Of a stretch of DNA of 64,000 bases, positions 32,176 to 41,369 are shown piece after piece. The notes below the pieces were generated by a model, which saw nothing but the letters and a program-made list of their open reading frames with translations, had not been told where the DNA came from and did not search any database. Every line of letters begins with the position of its first letter. The stretch's first letter is position 1. The position numbers and the translations under genes are program-made. The stretch is from DATBHM01 sp963772375 (GTDB lineage: Bacteria > Actinomycetota > UBA4738 > JACQTL01), in contig CAVYXG010000005.1 in NCBI GenBank assembly GCA_963772375.1, positions 992,001 to 1,056,000 of the forward strand, read 5' to 3'.

Positions 32176-33225
32176 TCAGGCGGCCTGGTGCTCCAGCGCG
32201 TCGGAGGAGGTGTCGTTGCGGATCAGATCGATGACGGCGGCCTCGATCTCGGACTGGACCGCCGGGTCGTCCTGACGGTCGATACCGAGGTCCTCGAGGA
32301 CGCCCGCGATCGTCCACCCGGACCGGTACCGGTCGAACACGCGGGGGTCGATGTACGAGGCGCGGCAGACGGCCGGGGTGTTCCCGAGATACTGCGCCAC
32401 GTCCTTCACGGCCCAGGCCATGGCCCGCTTCGCGGCGGTCCTCGACCTCGACGCCGGGGCCGCGACCGCCAGCGCCACCGCCGCGAGCACCGTTCCGTGC
32501 CAGGTGCGGAAGTCCTTCGCCGAGAACTCGTCGCCGGCGATCTCCTTGAGGTAGTCGTTGATGTCGTCGGAGCGGACGTCGTGCCACCGCCGGCCCTCCC
32601 TCCACGCGAGGAGGTCGGGGTCGCCCCGCCGCCGCTTCAGCCGGGCCACCACCTCGTGGACCTCCGGGTCGACGACCGACTGCTCCCGCTGCTTCGCGCC
32701 CTTGGCCGGGTATTCGAACTCCACCAGGCCGCCGTCGCCGAGACGGACGTGGCTGCACCGCACCGTCGCCAGCCCGTAGGTGCCGTGCGACTCCGCGTAG
32801 GACTCCGAGCCGATCCGGAAGAACCCCCGGTCGAGCAGTCGCGTCGCGCAGGCGAGGACGCGCTCGCGCGAGAGGTCCGCCCGGGCGAGGTGTTCGGAGG
32901 TGACCTGCCGAACGTGCGGCAGCCGCGCGGCGAACTCCAGCATCCGGTCGAACTTCTGCTGGTCCCGCCGGGTCCGCCACCGGTCGTGGTAGCGGTACTG
33001 GCGCCGGCCGGCAGCGTCGGTGCCCACCGCCTGGAGGTGGCCGAGCGGCAGGAGGCAGATCCAGACGTCCGTCCACGCCGGCGGGACGGCGAGCGCGCGG
33101 ATCCGGGCCAGCGTCTCGGGGTCCCTCACGCGGTCGCCGTGCTCGTCGAGATAGGTGAACCCCCGCCCGCTGCGCCGTCGGGTGATCCCGGGCAGCGACG
33201 GATCGGACCGCCGGAGCCGTTGCAC
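32176..33225 (-). CDS. DNA topoisomerase IB (poxvirus-like)
   Basis: This 349-residue enzyme relaxes supercoils by a 3'-phosphotyrosyl intermediate. The N-terminal DNA-binding domain includes GRGFTYLDEHGDRVRD and HLQAVGTDAAGRRQYRYHDRW-type segments. The catalytic domain has RIGSESYAESHGTYGLATVR, KDFRTWHGTVLAA and the nucleophile in CRASYIDPRVF, Tyr 291. The length fits the bacterial enzymes. It lies 38 bases upstream of selA on the same strand, but selA appears to have its own promoter. Confidence 0.93.
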   Translation of the reverse strand: MQRLRRSDPSLPGITRRRSGRGFTYLDEHGDRVRDPETLARIRALAVPPAWTDVWICLLPLGHLQAVGTDAAGRRQYRYHDRWRTRRDQQKFDRMLEFAARLPHVRQVTSEHLARADLSRERVLACATRLLDRGFFRIGSESYAESHGTYGLATVRCSHVRLGDGGLVEFEYPAKGAKQREQSVVDPEVHEVVARLKRRRGDPDLLAWREGRRWHDVRSDDINDYLKEIAGDEFSAKDFRTWHGTVLAAVALAVAAPASRSRTAAKRAMAWAVKDVAQYLGNTPAVCRASYIDPRVFDRYRSGWTIAGVLEDLGIDRQDDPAVQSEIEAAVIDLIRNDTSSDALEHQAA

Positions 33226-33334
33226 GGCTATCGGGATTCCCCGTGGCTCGGGGGGTCAACCACCGAACCGCCGACGGGGGCGGTCGATCGGAACATCCGG
33301 ATGTCGCCCGCCCGGGTGGTTCCGTCCGGCATGG

Positions 33335-34507
33335 CTACAGCCCGAGCGACCGGGCGATGATCAGCCGCTGGATCTCGCTCGTCCCCTCGACGATGCGGAG
33401 CATCCTCACCGACCGGTAGATGCGCTCGACCGGGCCCTCGGCCAGCAGGCCCATCCCCCCGAAGATCTGCACGGCGCGGTCCGCGACCCGGCCGACCATC
33501 TCGGTGTTGTTCAGCTTCACCATCGACGACTCGCGGATGGGCTGCTCGCCCTCGTCCACCAGCCACGCGAGGTGGTAGGTCATCAGGCGCGCCGCGTGCA
33601 CCTCGAGCGCCGAGTCCGCGAGCATCCACTGGATCGCCTGGTTCTTCCCGATCGGCCGGCCGAACGCCTCGCGGGCGGTGGCCTGCTCGGTGCACATGCG
33701 GACGAGATGCTCGGCGATCCCGACGCACATCGCACCGATGTAGGCGCGTCCCGCGTTGAGGAACCGCATCGCGGAGCCGAACCCGAACCCCTCCGCGCCG
33801 ATCACGTGGTCGGCCGGGATGCGGCAGTCGGTGAAGACCAACTCGGCCTGGTTGGTGTCGCCGGCCAAGGTCCGCTGGTTCCGGCCGACGGTGAACCCCG
33901 GCGCCCCTCGTGGGACGAGGAAGGCGGTGATCCCGCCGCTCGCGCGGCGCTCCCGGTCGGTCACCGCGAACACCACGGCCACGTCCGCCAGCGCTCCGTT
34001 GGTGATGAAGTGCTTCGTTCCGTTCAGGACCCAGGAGTCACCGTCGCGCACCGCGGTCGTCGCGATCGCCTGCGCGTCCGACCCCGCGCCAGGCTCGGTC
34101 AGCGCGAAGCACATCGTCGTCTCGCCGCGCACGAGCGGCGGCACGTACTCGTCCCGGAGGCGCTCCGGGAGGTCCATGAGGATCGGGTTGGGCGCCGCCG
34201 GATTGGGCGGACCGAGTCCGAACGACGCGAGCTGCAGCCCGCTCGCCGCCCCCGCCTCGACGAGCAGCGTGTAGCCGAGGTTCGACAGGCCGCCGCCGCC
34301 GACCTCCTCGGGCATGTGCGCCGCGTAGAACCCCAGCTCGGCCGACCGCCGCCGGATGGCCAGGCCCTCCGCGTACAGCTCGTCGTCGAAGTCGTCGAGC
34401 CGGAGCCGTTCGGCGAACCGCTCCTCGACGGGACGGACCTCCCGGTCGAGGAACGAGCGGTACGACGAGACCAGCTCGGCGAGCTCGGGCGGAACGCGGA
34501 AGTCCAT
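33335..34507 (-). CDS. Acyl-CoA dehydrogenase
   Basis: This 390-residue FAD enzyme has CFALTEPGAGSDAQAI in the middle domain, REAFGRPIGKNQAIQWMLAD at the start of the C-terminal domain, and RIVEGTSEIQRLIIAR with the probable catalytic Glu. It resembles long or branched-chain dehydrogenases. It starts at an ATG with the family-like MDFRVPPELAELV. It is divergent from the SDR-P450 pair, which suggests a shared role in lipid or terpenoid breakdown. A weak inverted repeat AACCACC/GGTGGTT at 33258-33320 may end its transcript. Confidence 0.92.
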   Translation of the reverse strand: MDFRVPPELAELVSSYRSFLDREVRPVEERFAERLRLDDFDDELYAEGLAIRRRSAELGFYAAHMPEEVGGGGLSNLGYTLLVEAGAASGLQLASFGLGPPNPAAPNPILMDLPERLRDEYVPPLVRGETTMCFALTEPGAGSDAQAIATTAVRDGDSWVLNGTKHFITNGALADVAVVFAVTDRERRASGGITAFLVPRGAPGFTVGRNQRTLAGDTNQAELVFTDCRIPADHVIGAEGFGFGSAMRFLNAGRAYIGAMCVGIAEHLVRMCTEQATAREAFGRPIGKNQAIQWMLADSALEVHAARLMTYHLAWLVDEGEQPIRESSMVKLNNTEMVGRVADRAVQIFGGMGLLAEGPVERIYRSVRMLRIVEGTSEIQRLIIARSLGL

Positions 34508-34579
34508 GTGGGACGAACTGTACCGGGCCGGCCGCTTCATTCGGTTGTCGCGGCGGCTCAGCCCGGCCATGATCCGGCC

Positions 34580-35614
34580 ATGCGGGTGCTGATCACGGGC
34601 GGGACGGGCTACGTCGGCTCGCACGCCGTCGCGGCGCTGGCCGAGGCCGGCCACGAGGTCACGGTCCTGGCCCGTTCGCCCGACCGCGTGGCGCCGGCGC
34701 TCCGGCCGCTCGGCGTGGATGGAGTCGGGACGGCGGTGGGCGACGTCACCGACGCCGCGTCGGTGGAACGCGCCATGGCGGGCCAGGAGGCCGTGCTGCA
34801 CGGGGCGAGCGTGTTCTCCATGGACGCCCGCAAGGACGACGAGATGCGCGCGGTGAACGTCGCCGGAACCGAGACGGTGCTCGACGCGGCGACGCGGCTG
34901 GGGCTGGATCCGATCGTGCACGTATCGAGCGAGCTGGCGCTCCTGCCGCCCGCCGGAGGGGCCGTTCTGACCCCGACCTCGCCGACGGGCGAGGCCCCCA
35001 CGACCTACTGCCGGTCCAAGGCGGACAGCGAGGAGGTCGCGAGGCGGTTCCAGGCGAAGGGCGCGCCGGTCGTGAGCGTGATGCCGAGCGCGATCTGGGG
35101 GCCGGATGACCCGCACTTCGGCGAGGGCGTCCTGCTGTGCCGGAACGTGCTCCGGGGGTCGTATCCGTTCGTCATGGACGGCGGCATGCACATCGCGGAC
35201 GTCCGCGACGTGGCGCGCGTGTTCCCCGCGGTCATGGAGCCGGGCCGGGGGCCTCGGAGCTACCTGGCGACCGGCCACTACGTCTCGATGAAGGGCATCC
35301 AGCGGACGCTCGGCGAGCTGACCGGCCGCCACCTCCGCTCGGCGACGCTGCCCCGGGGGTTCCTCGCCGGGTTCGGGCGCGTCGCGGACTGGTGCCAGCG
35401 GCGTGTGAAGACGCGCCTGCCCTGGACCTACGAGGGCATCTGGGTCCTCAACTGCGCCGCGCGATGCGACGACTCGGCCACCCGCACGGAGCTCGGGGTC
35501 GAACCGCGTCCGCTCGCCGAGACGTTCGCCGACACGGTGCGATGGCTCGTCTCGGTCGGAGAGCTCACGCCGAAGCAGGCGGGGAAGCTCGCGCGGCCGA
35601 GCGGCGCCGCGTGA
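34580..35614 (+). CDS. Extended short-chain dehydrogenase / NAD-dependent epimerase
   Basis: This 344-residue protein has a Rossmann fold with MRVLITGGTGYVGSHAV, and an active site with HVSSELALLPP (Ser) and the YxxxK motif YCRSK. The C-terminal half is variable. It may oxidise a hydroxyl group or epimerise a nucleotide sugar. GTGA overlap with the P450 gene argues for a lipid, sterol or terpenoid substrate rather than a sugar. The substrate is not defined by sequence. Confidence 0.85.
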   Translation: MRVLITGGTGYVGSHAVAALAEAGHEVTVLARSPDRVAPALRPLGVDGVGTAVGDVTDAASVERAMAGQEAVLHGASVFSMDARKDDEMRAVNVAGTETVLDAATRLGLDPIVHVSSELALLPPAGGAVLTPTSPTGEAPTTYCRSKADSEEVARRFQAKGAPVVSVMPSAIWGPDDPHFGEGVLLCRNVLRGSYPFVMDGGMHIADVRDVARVFPAVMEPGRGPRSYLATGHYVSMKGIQRTLGELTGRHLRSATLPRGFLAGFGRVADWCQRRVKTRLPWTYEGIWVLNCAARCDDSATRTELGVEPRPLAETFADTVRWLVSVGELTPKQAGKLARPSGAA

Positions 35615-36900
35615 ACCGTCTCACCGCGGGCGTCCGGGCGTTCCGCGATCCCGTCGGCCTGGTCGCACGCGTCGGGCGTGAGGGCGCCCTGGTCAGGCTG
35701 ACCGACGGCCGCAGGCCGACGTTCGTCGTCACCTCGCCGGACCTCGCGAGGGAGGTCCTCGAGACGAACGCAGACGCCTTTTCGAAGGCCGCCGGGTCCC
35801 GGGGGATCGTCCGGGTCCTGGGCCGGGGACTGCAGGTGAGCGAGGGGGCGCACCATCGGCAGGAACGGGCGCTGCTCGATCCGGAGTTCGCCCGGGGGCG
35901 GCTGGCCGGGTTCGCGGACACGGTGGTGTGGGCGGCCGACAGGGGGACCGCCCGATGGCGGGACGGCGCGGTCGTCGACCCGATGCCGGAGATGCGGGGG
36001 ATCACGACGGCTGCGATCCTGCGGGCGCTCTTCTCCGACGCCACGGAACCCGACGTACGGCGGCTGACCGGGGACGTCACCGAGGTCGCCACCGGCCTGT
36101 GGCGGGCGATGGTGCCGGGCTCGGCCTCCTTGGAGCGGTCGATCCTGCCCGGGTTCCGGCGGTTCAGGGTGGCCCGCGAGCGGATCGACACCTACGTCGC
36201 AGAGGCCGTCCGGCGGCGCCGCGGTGCGGCCGAACCGCCGCACGACCTGCTGACCGAGATGCTGGCCGCCCGGCAGGGGTCGGCGGCCATGTCCGACGAC
36301 GACGCCCGGGACGAGGTCGTCAGCCTGCTCCTCGCGGGCCGGGGCACCATCACGGCCGGGTTGGTCTGGACGTGGTTCCTGGTCGGAACGCACCCCGACG
36401 TCGAGGCCCGGTTGCACCGGGAGGTCGATGGCGTGATCGGCGACCGGCCGGCGCCGGCCGCGGCCGACGTCGAGCGGCTGCCGTTCGCCGCGGCCGTGTG
36501 GAACGAGGCCCTGCGCGTCTACCCGCCCGCGTGGATTCTTCGCCGGAAGGCGGGGCGGACGGAGGCCCTGGGCGGCGCGCAGGTCCCCGCGGGCTCCACC
36601 GTGCTGGTGAACGTGTTCGGCCTGCACCGGGACGCCGCGCGCTATCCGGACCCTGCGGAGTTCGACCCCGGGCGGTTTCTCGGACCCCACCCGCCGGGGC
36701 CGTACGGCTACCTCCCGTTCGGGGCCGGGCCCCGGGGATGCATCGGGTTCGACTTCGCGACGATGGAGGCGATCCTTCTGATCGCGACCATCTCGCGCCG
36801 GTGGCGGCTGGTCCCGGAGGACCGCGAGGCGCCGCGGTTCGCCCGCAGCATCACGCTGCGGCCGAACCGGCCGATTCGGATGCGCCTCGAGGCGCGCTGA
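35611..36900 (+). CDS. Cytochrome P450
   Basis: This 429-residue heme monooxygenase has the ExxR motif in NEALRVYPPAW, a PERF-like EFDPGRFLGP, and the heme loop PFGAGPRGCIGFDFA with Cys 377. The I-helix reads LLLAGRGTITAGLVW; the usual acid-Thr pair of AGxET/DT is changed to Gly-Thr, so proton delivery may differ. There is no membrane anchor, as in soluble bacterial P450s. The GTG overlaps the SDR stop. No ferredoxin or reductase gene is adjacent. Confidence 0.93.
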   Translation: MNRLTAGVRAFRDPVGLVARVGREGALVRLTDGRRPTFVVTSPDLAREVLETNADAFSKAAGSRGIVRVLGRGLQVSEGAHHRQERALLDPEFARGRLAGFADTVVWAADRGTARWRDGAVVDPMPEMRGITTAAILRALFSDATEPDVRRLTGDVTEVATGLWRAMVPGSASLERSILPGFRRFRVARERIDTYVAEAVRRRRGAAEPPHDLLTEMLAARQGSAAMSDDDARDEVVSLLLAGRGTITAGLVWTWFLVGTHPDVEARLHREVDGVIGDRPAPAAADVERLPFAAAVWNEALRVYPPAWILRRKAGRTEALGGAQVPAGSTVLVNVFGLHRDAARYPDPAEFDPGRFLGPHPPGPYGYLPFGAGPRGCIGFDFATMEAILLIATISRRWRLVPEDREAPRFARSITLRPNRPIRMRLEAR

Positions 36901-36906
36901 GCGTGC

Positions 36907-37812
36907 TCAGGCCGTGAACGCCGGCGGCGCGGCCGGCTGGGCCGGCGCCGGCATCGGCGGGGCCTGCTCCAGCAGCGGGTGGCGCGCCTTGAGCGCCATC
37001 ACGGTCCCGATCACGCCGAGGACGGTGACCCCGACCAGGAACGCCAGGTGCCCCCAGATCTGGAGGTTCCCGAAGTCGATCTGGCCGCCGAAGCGCGCGA
37101 TCGCGATCAGCTGCACCGGCCCCAGCGCGGTGAACCCGAGCGCCGGCACCAGCAGGCGCCACCGGTCGTTCTCGTGCGCCGCCCAGGCCATCACCAGCCC
37201 GGAGGCGACGAACCACGACCCCAGCACCTGCGCGGTCAGCCGGGTGAGGGGCCACGACCAGATGTCGATCGCCGCGCTGGGCACGAGGAACAGGAACGCC
37301 CCCACCGCGATCGCGCCGATGCCGCCGGCCCACGCGCAGTTCCGCCACCAAGCGGGCAGTCGCTCGATGGTCGGGGGGTCGACACCGGGCATCCTCCGCT
37401 GCAGGAGCATGCCGATGGTGAGGCCGATCGGCTCGACGGTGTACGCGCCGATCCACAGGAAGAACTCGAAGTTCGTGATGCCCTTCGTGGCGTGGAGATG
37501 CTCGCGGAACGGCCCGAAGTTGTACAGGGTCGCGAGCTCGATCAGACACACCAGGGCGAACGTCCCCGGCACGGCCGACCGCGCACGGACCCACGCTCGC
37601 TGGGGGAACGCCGTCAGCGTGATGACCGAGGCCGCGAGGTAGAACGAGCCGAACACGGCCGCGGTGAGCGTCGAGGCGATCGTCCACGAGAAGAACTCGT
37701 CGGTCCGGCCGGTGAGGAACGTCAGCTCGATGAAGTCGAACGTGACGAACCCAAACCCGACGATCAGCATCAGCTTGATCAGCCAGTGCGTCCGTCGAAT
37801 CTCGGTGGGCAT
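36907..37812 (-). CDS. Multi-pass membrane protein of unknown function
   Basis: This 301-residue protein has about eight membrane helices. It opens RRTHWLIKLMLIVGFGFVTF and carries acidic residues in its first two helices (FDFIELTFLTGRTDEF). A Pro/Ala-rich cytoplasmic tail closes it. GAGGAG seven bases before the ATG gives a clear ribosome binding site. No family is recognised. It is convergent with the P450 gene with only six bases between, and its promoter faces the HAD phosphatase. Confidence 0.75.
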   Translation of the reverse strand: MPTEIRRTHWLIKLMLIVGFGFVTFDFIELTFLTGRTDEFFSWTIASTLTAAVFGSFYLAASVITLTAFPQRAWVRARSAVPGTFALVCLIELATLYNFGPFREHLHATKGITNFEFFLWIGAYTVEPIGLTIGMLLQRRMPGVDPPTIERLPAWWRNCAWAGGIGAIAVGAFLFLVPSAAIDIWSWPLTRLTAQVLGSWFVASGLVMAWAAHENDRWRLLVPALGFTALGPVQLIAIARFGGQIDFGNLQIWGHLAFLVGVTVLGVIGTVMALKARHPLLEQAPPMPAPAQPAAPPAFTA

Positions 37813-37877
37813 GCGCAACTCCTCGGGAGGCCTCGGGCCGGAGTCTATCCCCGCCGTCCCCCGCCCGAGGGAAGGTG

Positions 37878-38792
37878 TCAGCTCCGGCGGACGGCAGCGG
37901 GCAGCGAGGGGACCCGGTCGACGAGGCGTGGTCGTCGGGCGCGGGAGCGCCCGACGGCGTACCCCACGCCGTAGCCGGCCGCGGCTGCCGCCGCGGCCGT
38001 CGCCCCCACCGCCGACCCCAGGAGGGTCCGGCGGCGCGACACACGGAGGTCGATGACCTGCCAGCCGTTCCGGCGGGCGACGCGAACCAGGTGGAGGTCG
38101 GGGTTCATGGCGACGGGGTTCCCCACGAGCTCCAGCAGGGGCAGGTCGTTGATGCTGTCCGAGTAGGCGAACGAGCGCAGGAGGTCGATGCCGCGTTCCT
38201 CCGCCAGCTCCTGCACGCGCCGTGCCTTCTCGTCGCGGTTGCACAGCTCGCCCTCGAGGTGCCCGGTGTAGACGCCGTCGGCGACCTCGGCCCGCGTCCC
38301 GATCACGCCGTCCACGCCGAACTCCTCCGCCAGGATCGACAGGAAGTCCTCGGGCGACGACGACGAGATGTAGACCTCCCGCCCGGCCCGCTTGTGGCGG
38401 TTCATCAGCTCGACGGCCTGCGGGTAGAAGCGGGGGAGGAGCTCCCGCTCGACGACCAGCCGGCCCATCTCCTCGACCTCGGTCGCCGGGCGGCCCTTCA
38501 CGGCCGCGAGCGTGGTCTCGCGGGCCCGGCGGATCCTCTCCTTGTCCTCCTTGCCGGACAGCCGGTACATGATCTGGTCGGCGGCGATGCGCGCGATGTC
38601 CCGGTTGGTGAACACCCCCTGGCGGTACATCTCGCGGGCCAGCGGGAACAGGGCCGCGCCGGGCAGCAGCGTCTTGTCCAGGTCGAAGAACGCCGCCTCG
38701 CGGGGGGCTCCGGGCGGAGCTTCCGCGCCCGCGTCCCGGAGCGCCTCGGCCTCGGCTTCGGCCTCCACGTCGCCTCGGGCTTCGGACGTCAC
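37878..38792 (-). CDS. HAD-IB family phosphatase with C-terminal membrane segment
   Basis: This 304-residue protein has an acidic N-terminal tail and a HAD core with FFDLDKTLLPG (nucleophile Asp), VYISSSSPEDFLSIL (motif II) and FAYSDSINDLPLLE (motif IV). It resembles SerB-like and lysophosphatidate-phosphatase-like HAD-IB enzymes. A Gly/Ala-rich membrane segment lies near residue 265, so it is probably membrane bound at its C-terminus. AGGAGG seven bases before GTG 38792 decides the start. It is divergent from the NuoD gene. Confidence 0.87.
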   Translation of the reverse strand: MTSEARGDVEAEAEAEALRDAGAEAPPGAPREAAFFDLDKTLLPGAALFPLAREMYRQGVFTNRDIARIAADQIMYRLSGKEDKERIRRARETTLAAVKGRPATEVEEMGRLVVERELLPRFYPQAVELMNRHKRAGREVYISSSSPEDFLSILAEEFGVDGVIGTRAEVADGVYTGHLEGELCNRDEKARRVQELAEERGIDLLRSFAYSDSINDLPLLELVGNPVAMNPDLHLVRVARRNGWQVIDLRVSRRRTLLGSAVGATAAAAAAAGYGVGYAVGRSRARRPRLVDRVPSLPAAVRRS

Positions 38793-38883
38793 GTTCGAAC
38801 CTCCTTCGGCGGCCCAGTCTATCGATCCCCGAGGGGGCGCCCGTGGGCGACCCGATGCGGGGTCGTGCACAATAGAGGTCCGC

Positions 38884-40074
38884 ATGGACACCGAAGAGGC
38901 CAGGGTCTTCTCGTCGAACGCCGACCAGTGGATGGTCCGCGGCGGCGGCATGGACCTCGTGGTGGAGCAGCGGGGCACGTTCGCCACCGAGGAGATGACC
39001 CTCAACATCGGGCCGCAGCACCCCTCGACCCACGGCGTCCTCCGGCTGATCCTCGAGCTCGACGGCGAGGTCATCGTCCGGGCCGAACCGGTCATCGGCT
39101 ACATGCACCGCGCGGCCGAGAAGCTGTCCGAGGTCCGCGACGCCCGCCAGGTCCTCGTCCTGATGAACCGCCACGACTGGCTCTCCGCGTTCAACAACGA
39201 GCTCGGCTGGACGATCGCGGTCGAACGCCTGGCCGGCATCGAGGTCCCCGACCGCGCGCAGTGGATCCGCACCATGCTCGCCGAGTGGAACCGCATCCTG
39301 AACCACCTGATGTTCTGCGGCTCGTTCTCGCTGGAGCTCGGGGCCATGACACCGATGTTCTACGTGTTCCGCGAGCGGGAGATGATCCAGGACCTCATGG
39401 AGTCCGCCACCGGGGCGCGGATGCACCACTCGTTCTGCCGGGTCGGCGGCTTGAAGGACGACCTGCCCCGGGGATTCCTCAAGCAGTCCGAGGACGTCAT
39501 CGCGTGGGTGTCGAACAAGCTCCGGGACTTCGAGACGCTGATCCTCGGCAACGAGATCTTCGCGGCGCGGACGCGGGGGGTCGGGGTGCTGACGCCGGAG
39601 ACGGCGGTCGCCTACGGCGCGTCGGGCCCGGTGCTCCAAGCGAGCGGCGTGCCGATGGATCCCCGCAAGGACTCGCCCTACGAGAAGTACGGCGAGGTGG
39701 AGTTCACCGTCCCGATCGGCGAGCATGGCGACTCCTACGACCGGCTGTGGGTGCTGGTCCAGCGGATGTGGGAGTCCCTGAAGATCGTCCGGCAGTGCAT
39801 GGACAAGCTGCCCGCGGGTGCCTATCGGGCGGGATCGCTGCCGAAGACCGTCAAGATCGACGGGGAGATCTACCTGCGGACCGAGAACCCGCTCGGCCTG
39901 ATGGGGTACTACGTCGTCGGCAACGGTGGCACGTCGCCGTATCGTCTGAAGATGCGGACGGCGTCGTTCTCCAACATCTCCGTGCTCCCCGAGCTGCTGC
40001 AGGGCCAGCTCCTGCCCGATCTCATCGCCATCATGGGGAGCGTGTTCTTCGTCGTCGGCGACGTCGACCGGTAG
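38884..40074 (+). CDS. nuoD: Orphan NADH-quinone oxidoreductase subunit D (NuoD-like)
   Basis: This 396-residue protein is a complete NuoD/49-kDa subunit, with NIGPQHPSTHGVLRL containing the quinone-site His, YMHRAAEKL, and CRVGGLKDDLP. No other complex I gene is in the window. The quinone-contact Tyr of canonical NuoD (RxDY) is Trp 99 in NRHDWLSAFNNELG, a change I associate with an actinobacterial NuoD2-type subfamily. GAGGT precedes the ATG. It may work with a dispersed second complex I or a hydrogenase-like module elsewhere. Confidence 0.9.
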   Translation: MDTEEARVFSSNADQWMVRGGGMDLVVEQRGTFATEEMTLNIGPQHPSTHGVLRLILELDGEVIVRAEPVIGYMHRAAEKLSEVRDARQVLVLMNRHDWLSAFNNELGWTIAVERLAGIEVPDRAQWIRTMLAEWNRILNHLMFCGSFSLELGAMTPMFYVFREREMIQDLMESATGARMHHSFCRVGGLKDDLPRGFLKQSEDVIAWVSNKLRDFETLILGNEIFAARTRGVGVLTPETAVAYGASGPVLQASGVPMDPRKDSPYEKYGEVEFTVPIGEHGDSYDRLWVLVQRMWESLKIVRQCMDKLPAGAYRAGSLPKTVKIDGEIYLRTENPLGLMGYYVVGNGGTSPYRLKMRTASFSNISVLPELLQGQLLPDLIAIMGSVFFVVGDVDR

Positions 40075-40133
40075 CCCGGTCTCACGGAACTGCCGCGTGG
40101 GGCGTTGCAACCGCGGATGAACCGGGAGCCCAC

Positions 40134-40760
40134 GTGCCCAGGGTGAGCGCCGCCGCGGCGACGGCGGAGATCGCGCGGCGCGACCCGGTCATGGCCGGGC
40201 TCGTCGAGCGCGCCGGGCCGCTGCGCATCCGGCCGCCCCGCGACCCGGACCCGTTCGTCGACCTGGCGGAGTCGATCGCCTACCAGCAGCTCGCGGGGCG
40301 GGCCGCGGCCGCCATCTGGGCCCGGGTCGCGGCGCTTTTCGACGGGGAGATGACCCCCGAGCGCGTGCTGGCGACGCCGGACGAGGCGTTCCGGGCGGCC
40401 GGGTTCTCCGGTTCGAAGACACGGTCGGTGAAGGACCTCGCGGACAAGGTGCTGGCCGGCGTCGTGCCGCTCGACCAACTACGGCGGATGTCCGACGACG
40501 AGATCGTGGCCCGCCTGTCCGAGGTCCGCGGCATCGGCCGGTGGACGGCGGAGATGTTCCTGATCTTCACCCTGCGACGGATGGACGTGTGGCCGGTCCT
40601 CGACTACGGCGTTCGGAACGGTTACCGGATCGCATACCGGCTGCCGGCGCTGCCCACGCCGAAGGCGCTCGAGGCGGAGGGGGAGCGGTTCCGGCCGTAC
40701 CGCACGGTCGCCGCGTGGTACTGCTGGCGGGCCGTGGAGCTGGGAGCGGCGGAGGGGTGA
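40134..40760 (+). CDS. DNA-3-methyladenine glycosylase II (AlkA-like, HhH-GPD)
   Basis: This 208-residue base-excision repair enzyme removes alkylated bases from DNA. It shows the helix-hairpin-helix in LSEVRGIGRWTAEMF and the catalytic Asp in VWPVLDYGVRNGY. YQQLAGRAAAAIWAR near residue 50 matches the AlkA/MagI core. The short length lacks the N-terminal domain of E. coli AlkA. GGGAGC precedes the GTG chosen; another GTG at 40143 is possible. It follows the NuoD gene without a clear terminator. Confidence 0.9.
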   Translation: MPRVSAAAATAEIARRDPVMAGLVERAGPLRIRPPRDPDPFVDLAESIAYQQLAGRAAAAIWARVAALFDGEMTPERVLATPDEAFRAAGFSGSKTRSVKDLADKVLAGVVPLDQLRRMSDDEIVARLSEVRGIGRWTAEMFLIFTLRRMDVWPVLDYGVRNGYRIAYRLPALPTPKALEAEGERFRPYRTVAAWYCWRAVELGAAEG

Positions 40761-40764
40761 GCGT

Positions 40765-41157
40765 TCAGCCGGCTCGCCGGCCGCGGCGGGGGGCCGGTGC
40801 GCTGACCGGGGTCGCCAGCACGTTGGTGAGCGCGGCTTCGAACCCCGGCCTGGTGGGGTCGAGCACCAGGAGGTCGCCCGCCGACGCGAGCTCGCCCCGG
40901 TGCAGGACGACGACCGTGACGGCGGTGCCGACCGAGCGGACGAGGGCCGCGATCTCCGTGCCGGCGACCCGCTGGAGCTGCTGATCGAGGATCAGCACCT
41001 CGATCGATCGGGAGAACGCCGCCTCCATCGCGTCGAACGGCGAGTCGGACGCGACCGCGACGTCGTGTCCCGCCCCCACCACGATCGCCGCGATGCGTGC
41101 GGTGAGCGCGGGATCGGGCGTGGCCACCGCGACCCGGAGGCGGCGGAGGTTCACCAT
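40765..41157 (-). CDS. Receiver-like (REC fold) protein, degenerate
   Basis: This 130-residue single-domain protein follows the response-regulator receiver pattern. The strand-helix order fits, and VLILDQQL puts an Asp at the phosphorylation site. The acidic pair near the N-terminus (VATPDPAL) is weak, and the Lys normally found after the last strands is absent (LVLDPTRPG), so phosphorylation may be lost. There is no output domain. It points toward the glycosylase, with four bases between the stop codons. It may be a signalling adaptor. Confidence 0.6.
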   Translation of the reverse strand: MVNLRRLRVAVATPDPALTARIAAIVVGAGHDVAVASDSPFDAMEAAFSRSIEVLILDQQLQRVAGTEIAALVRSVGTAVTVVVLHRGELASAGDLLVLDPTRPGFEAALTNVLATPVSAPAPRRGRRAG

Positions 41158-41369
41158 GCGAGCGTGCTCCCGGTGAGCCCGTGGTGGGCGCCGCCGTCAC
41201 CGGCGACGCCCGCATCACGGTTGCGGGTCGGAGTGATCGGCTGGACGGAAAGGCCGACGAGCGAGCAGCTCTCCGCCGATCCATCCACCCGCACGGCGGT
41301 CCGGAATGAAGATGTGACCCACGCCCGGGTGGACGGCCTCGAGCGAGTCCGAACCGCGGATTGCAGTGG

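Noticed and set aside
28884..33334. tRNA-Sec near selA/selB
   Set aside because: No long acceptor/T stem with a TCA anticodon could be found on either strand around the operon.
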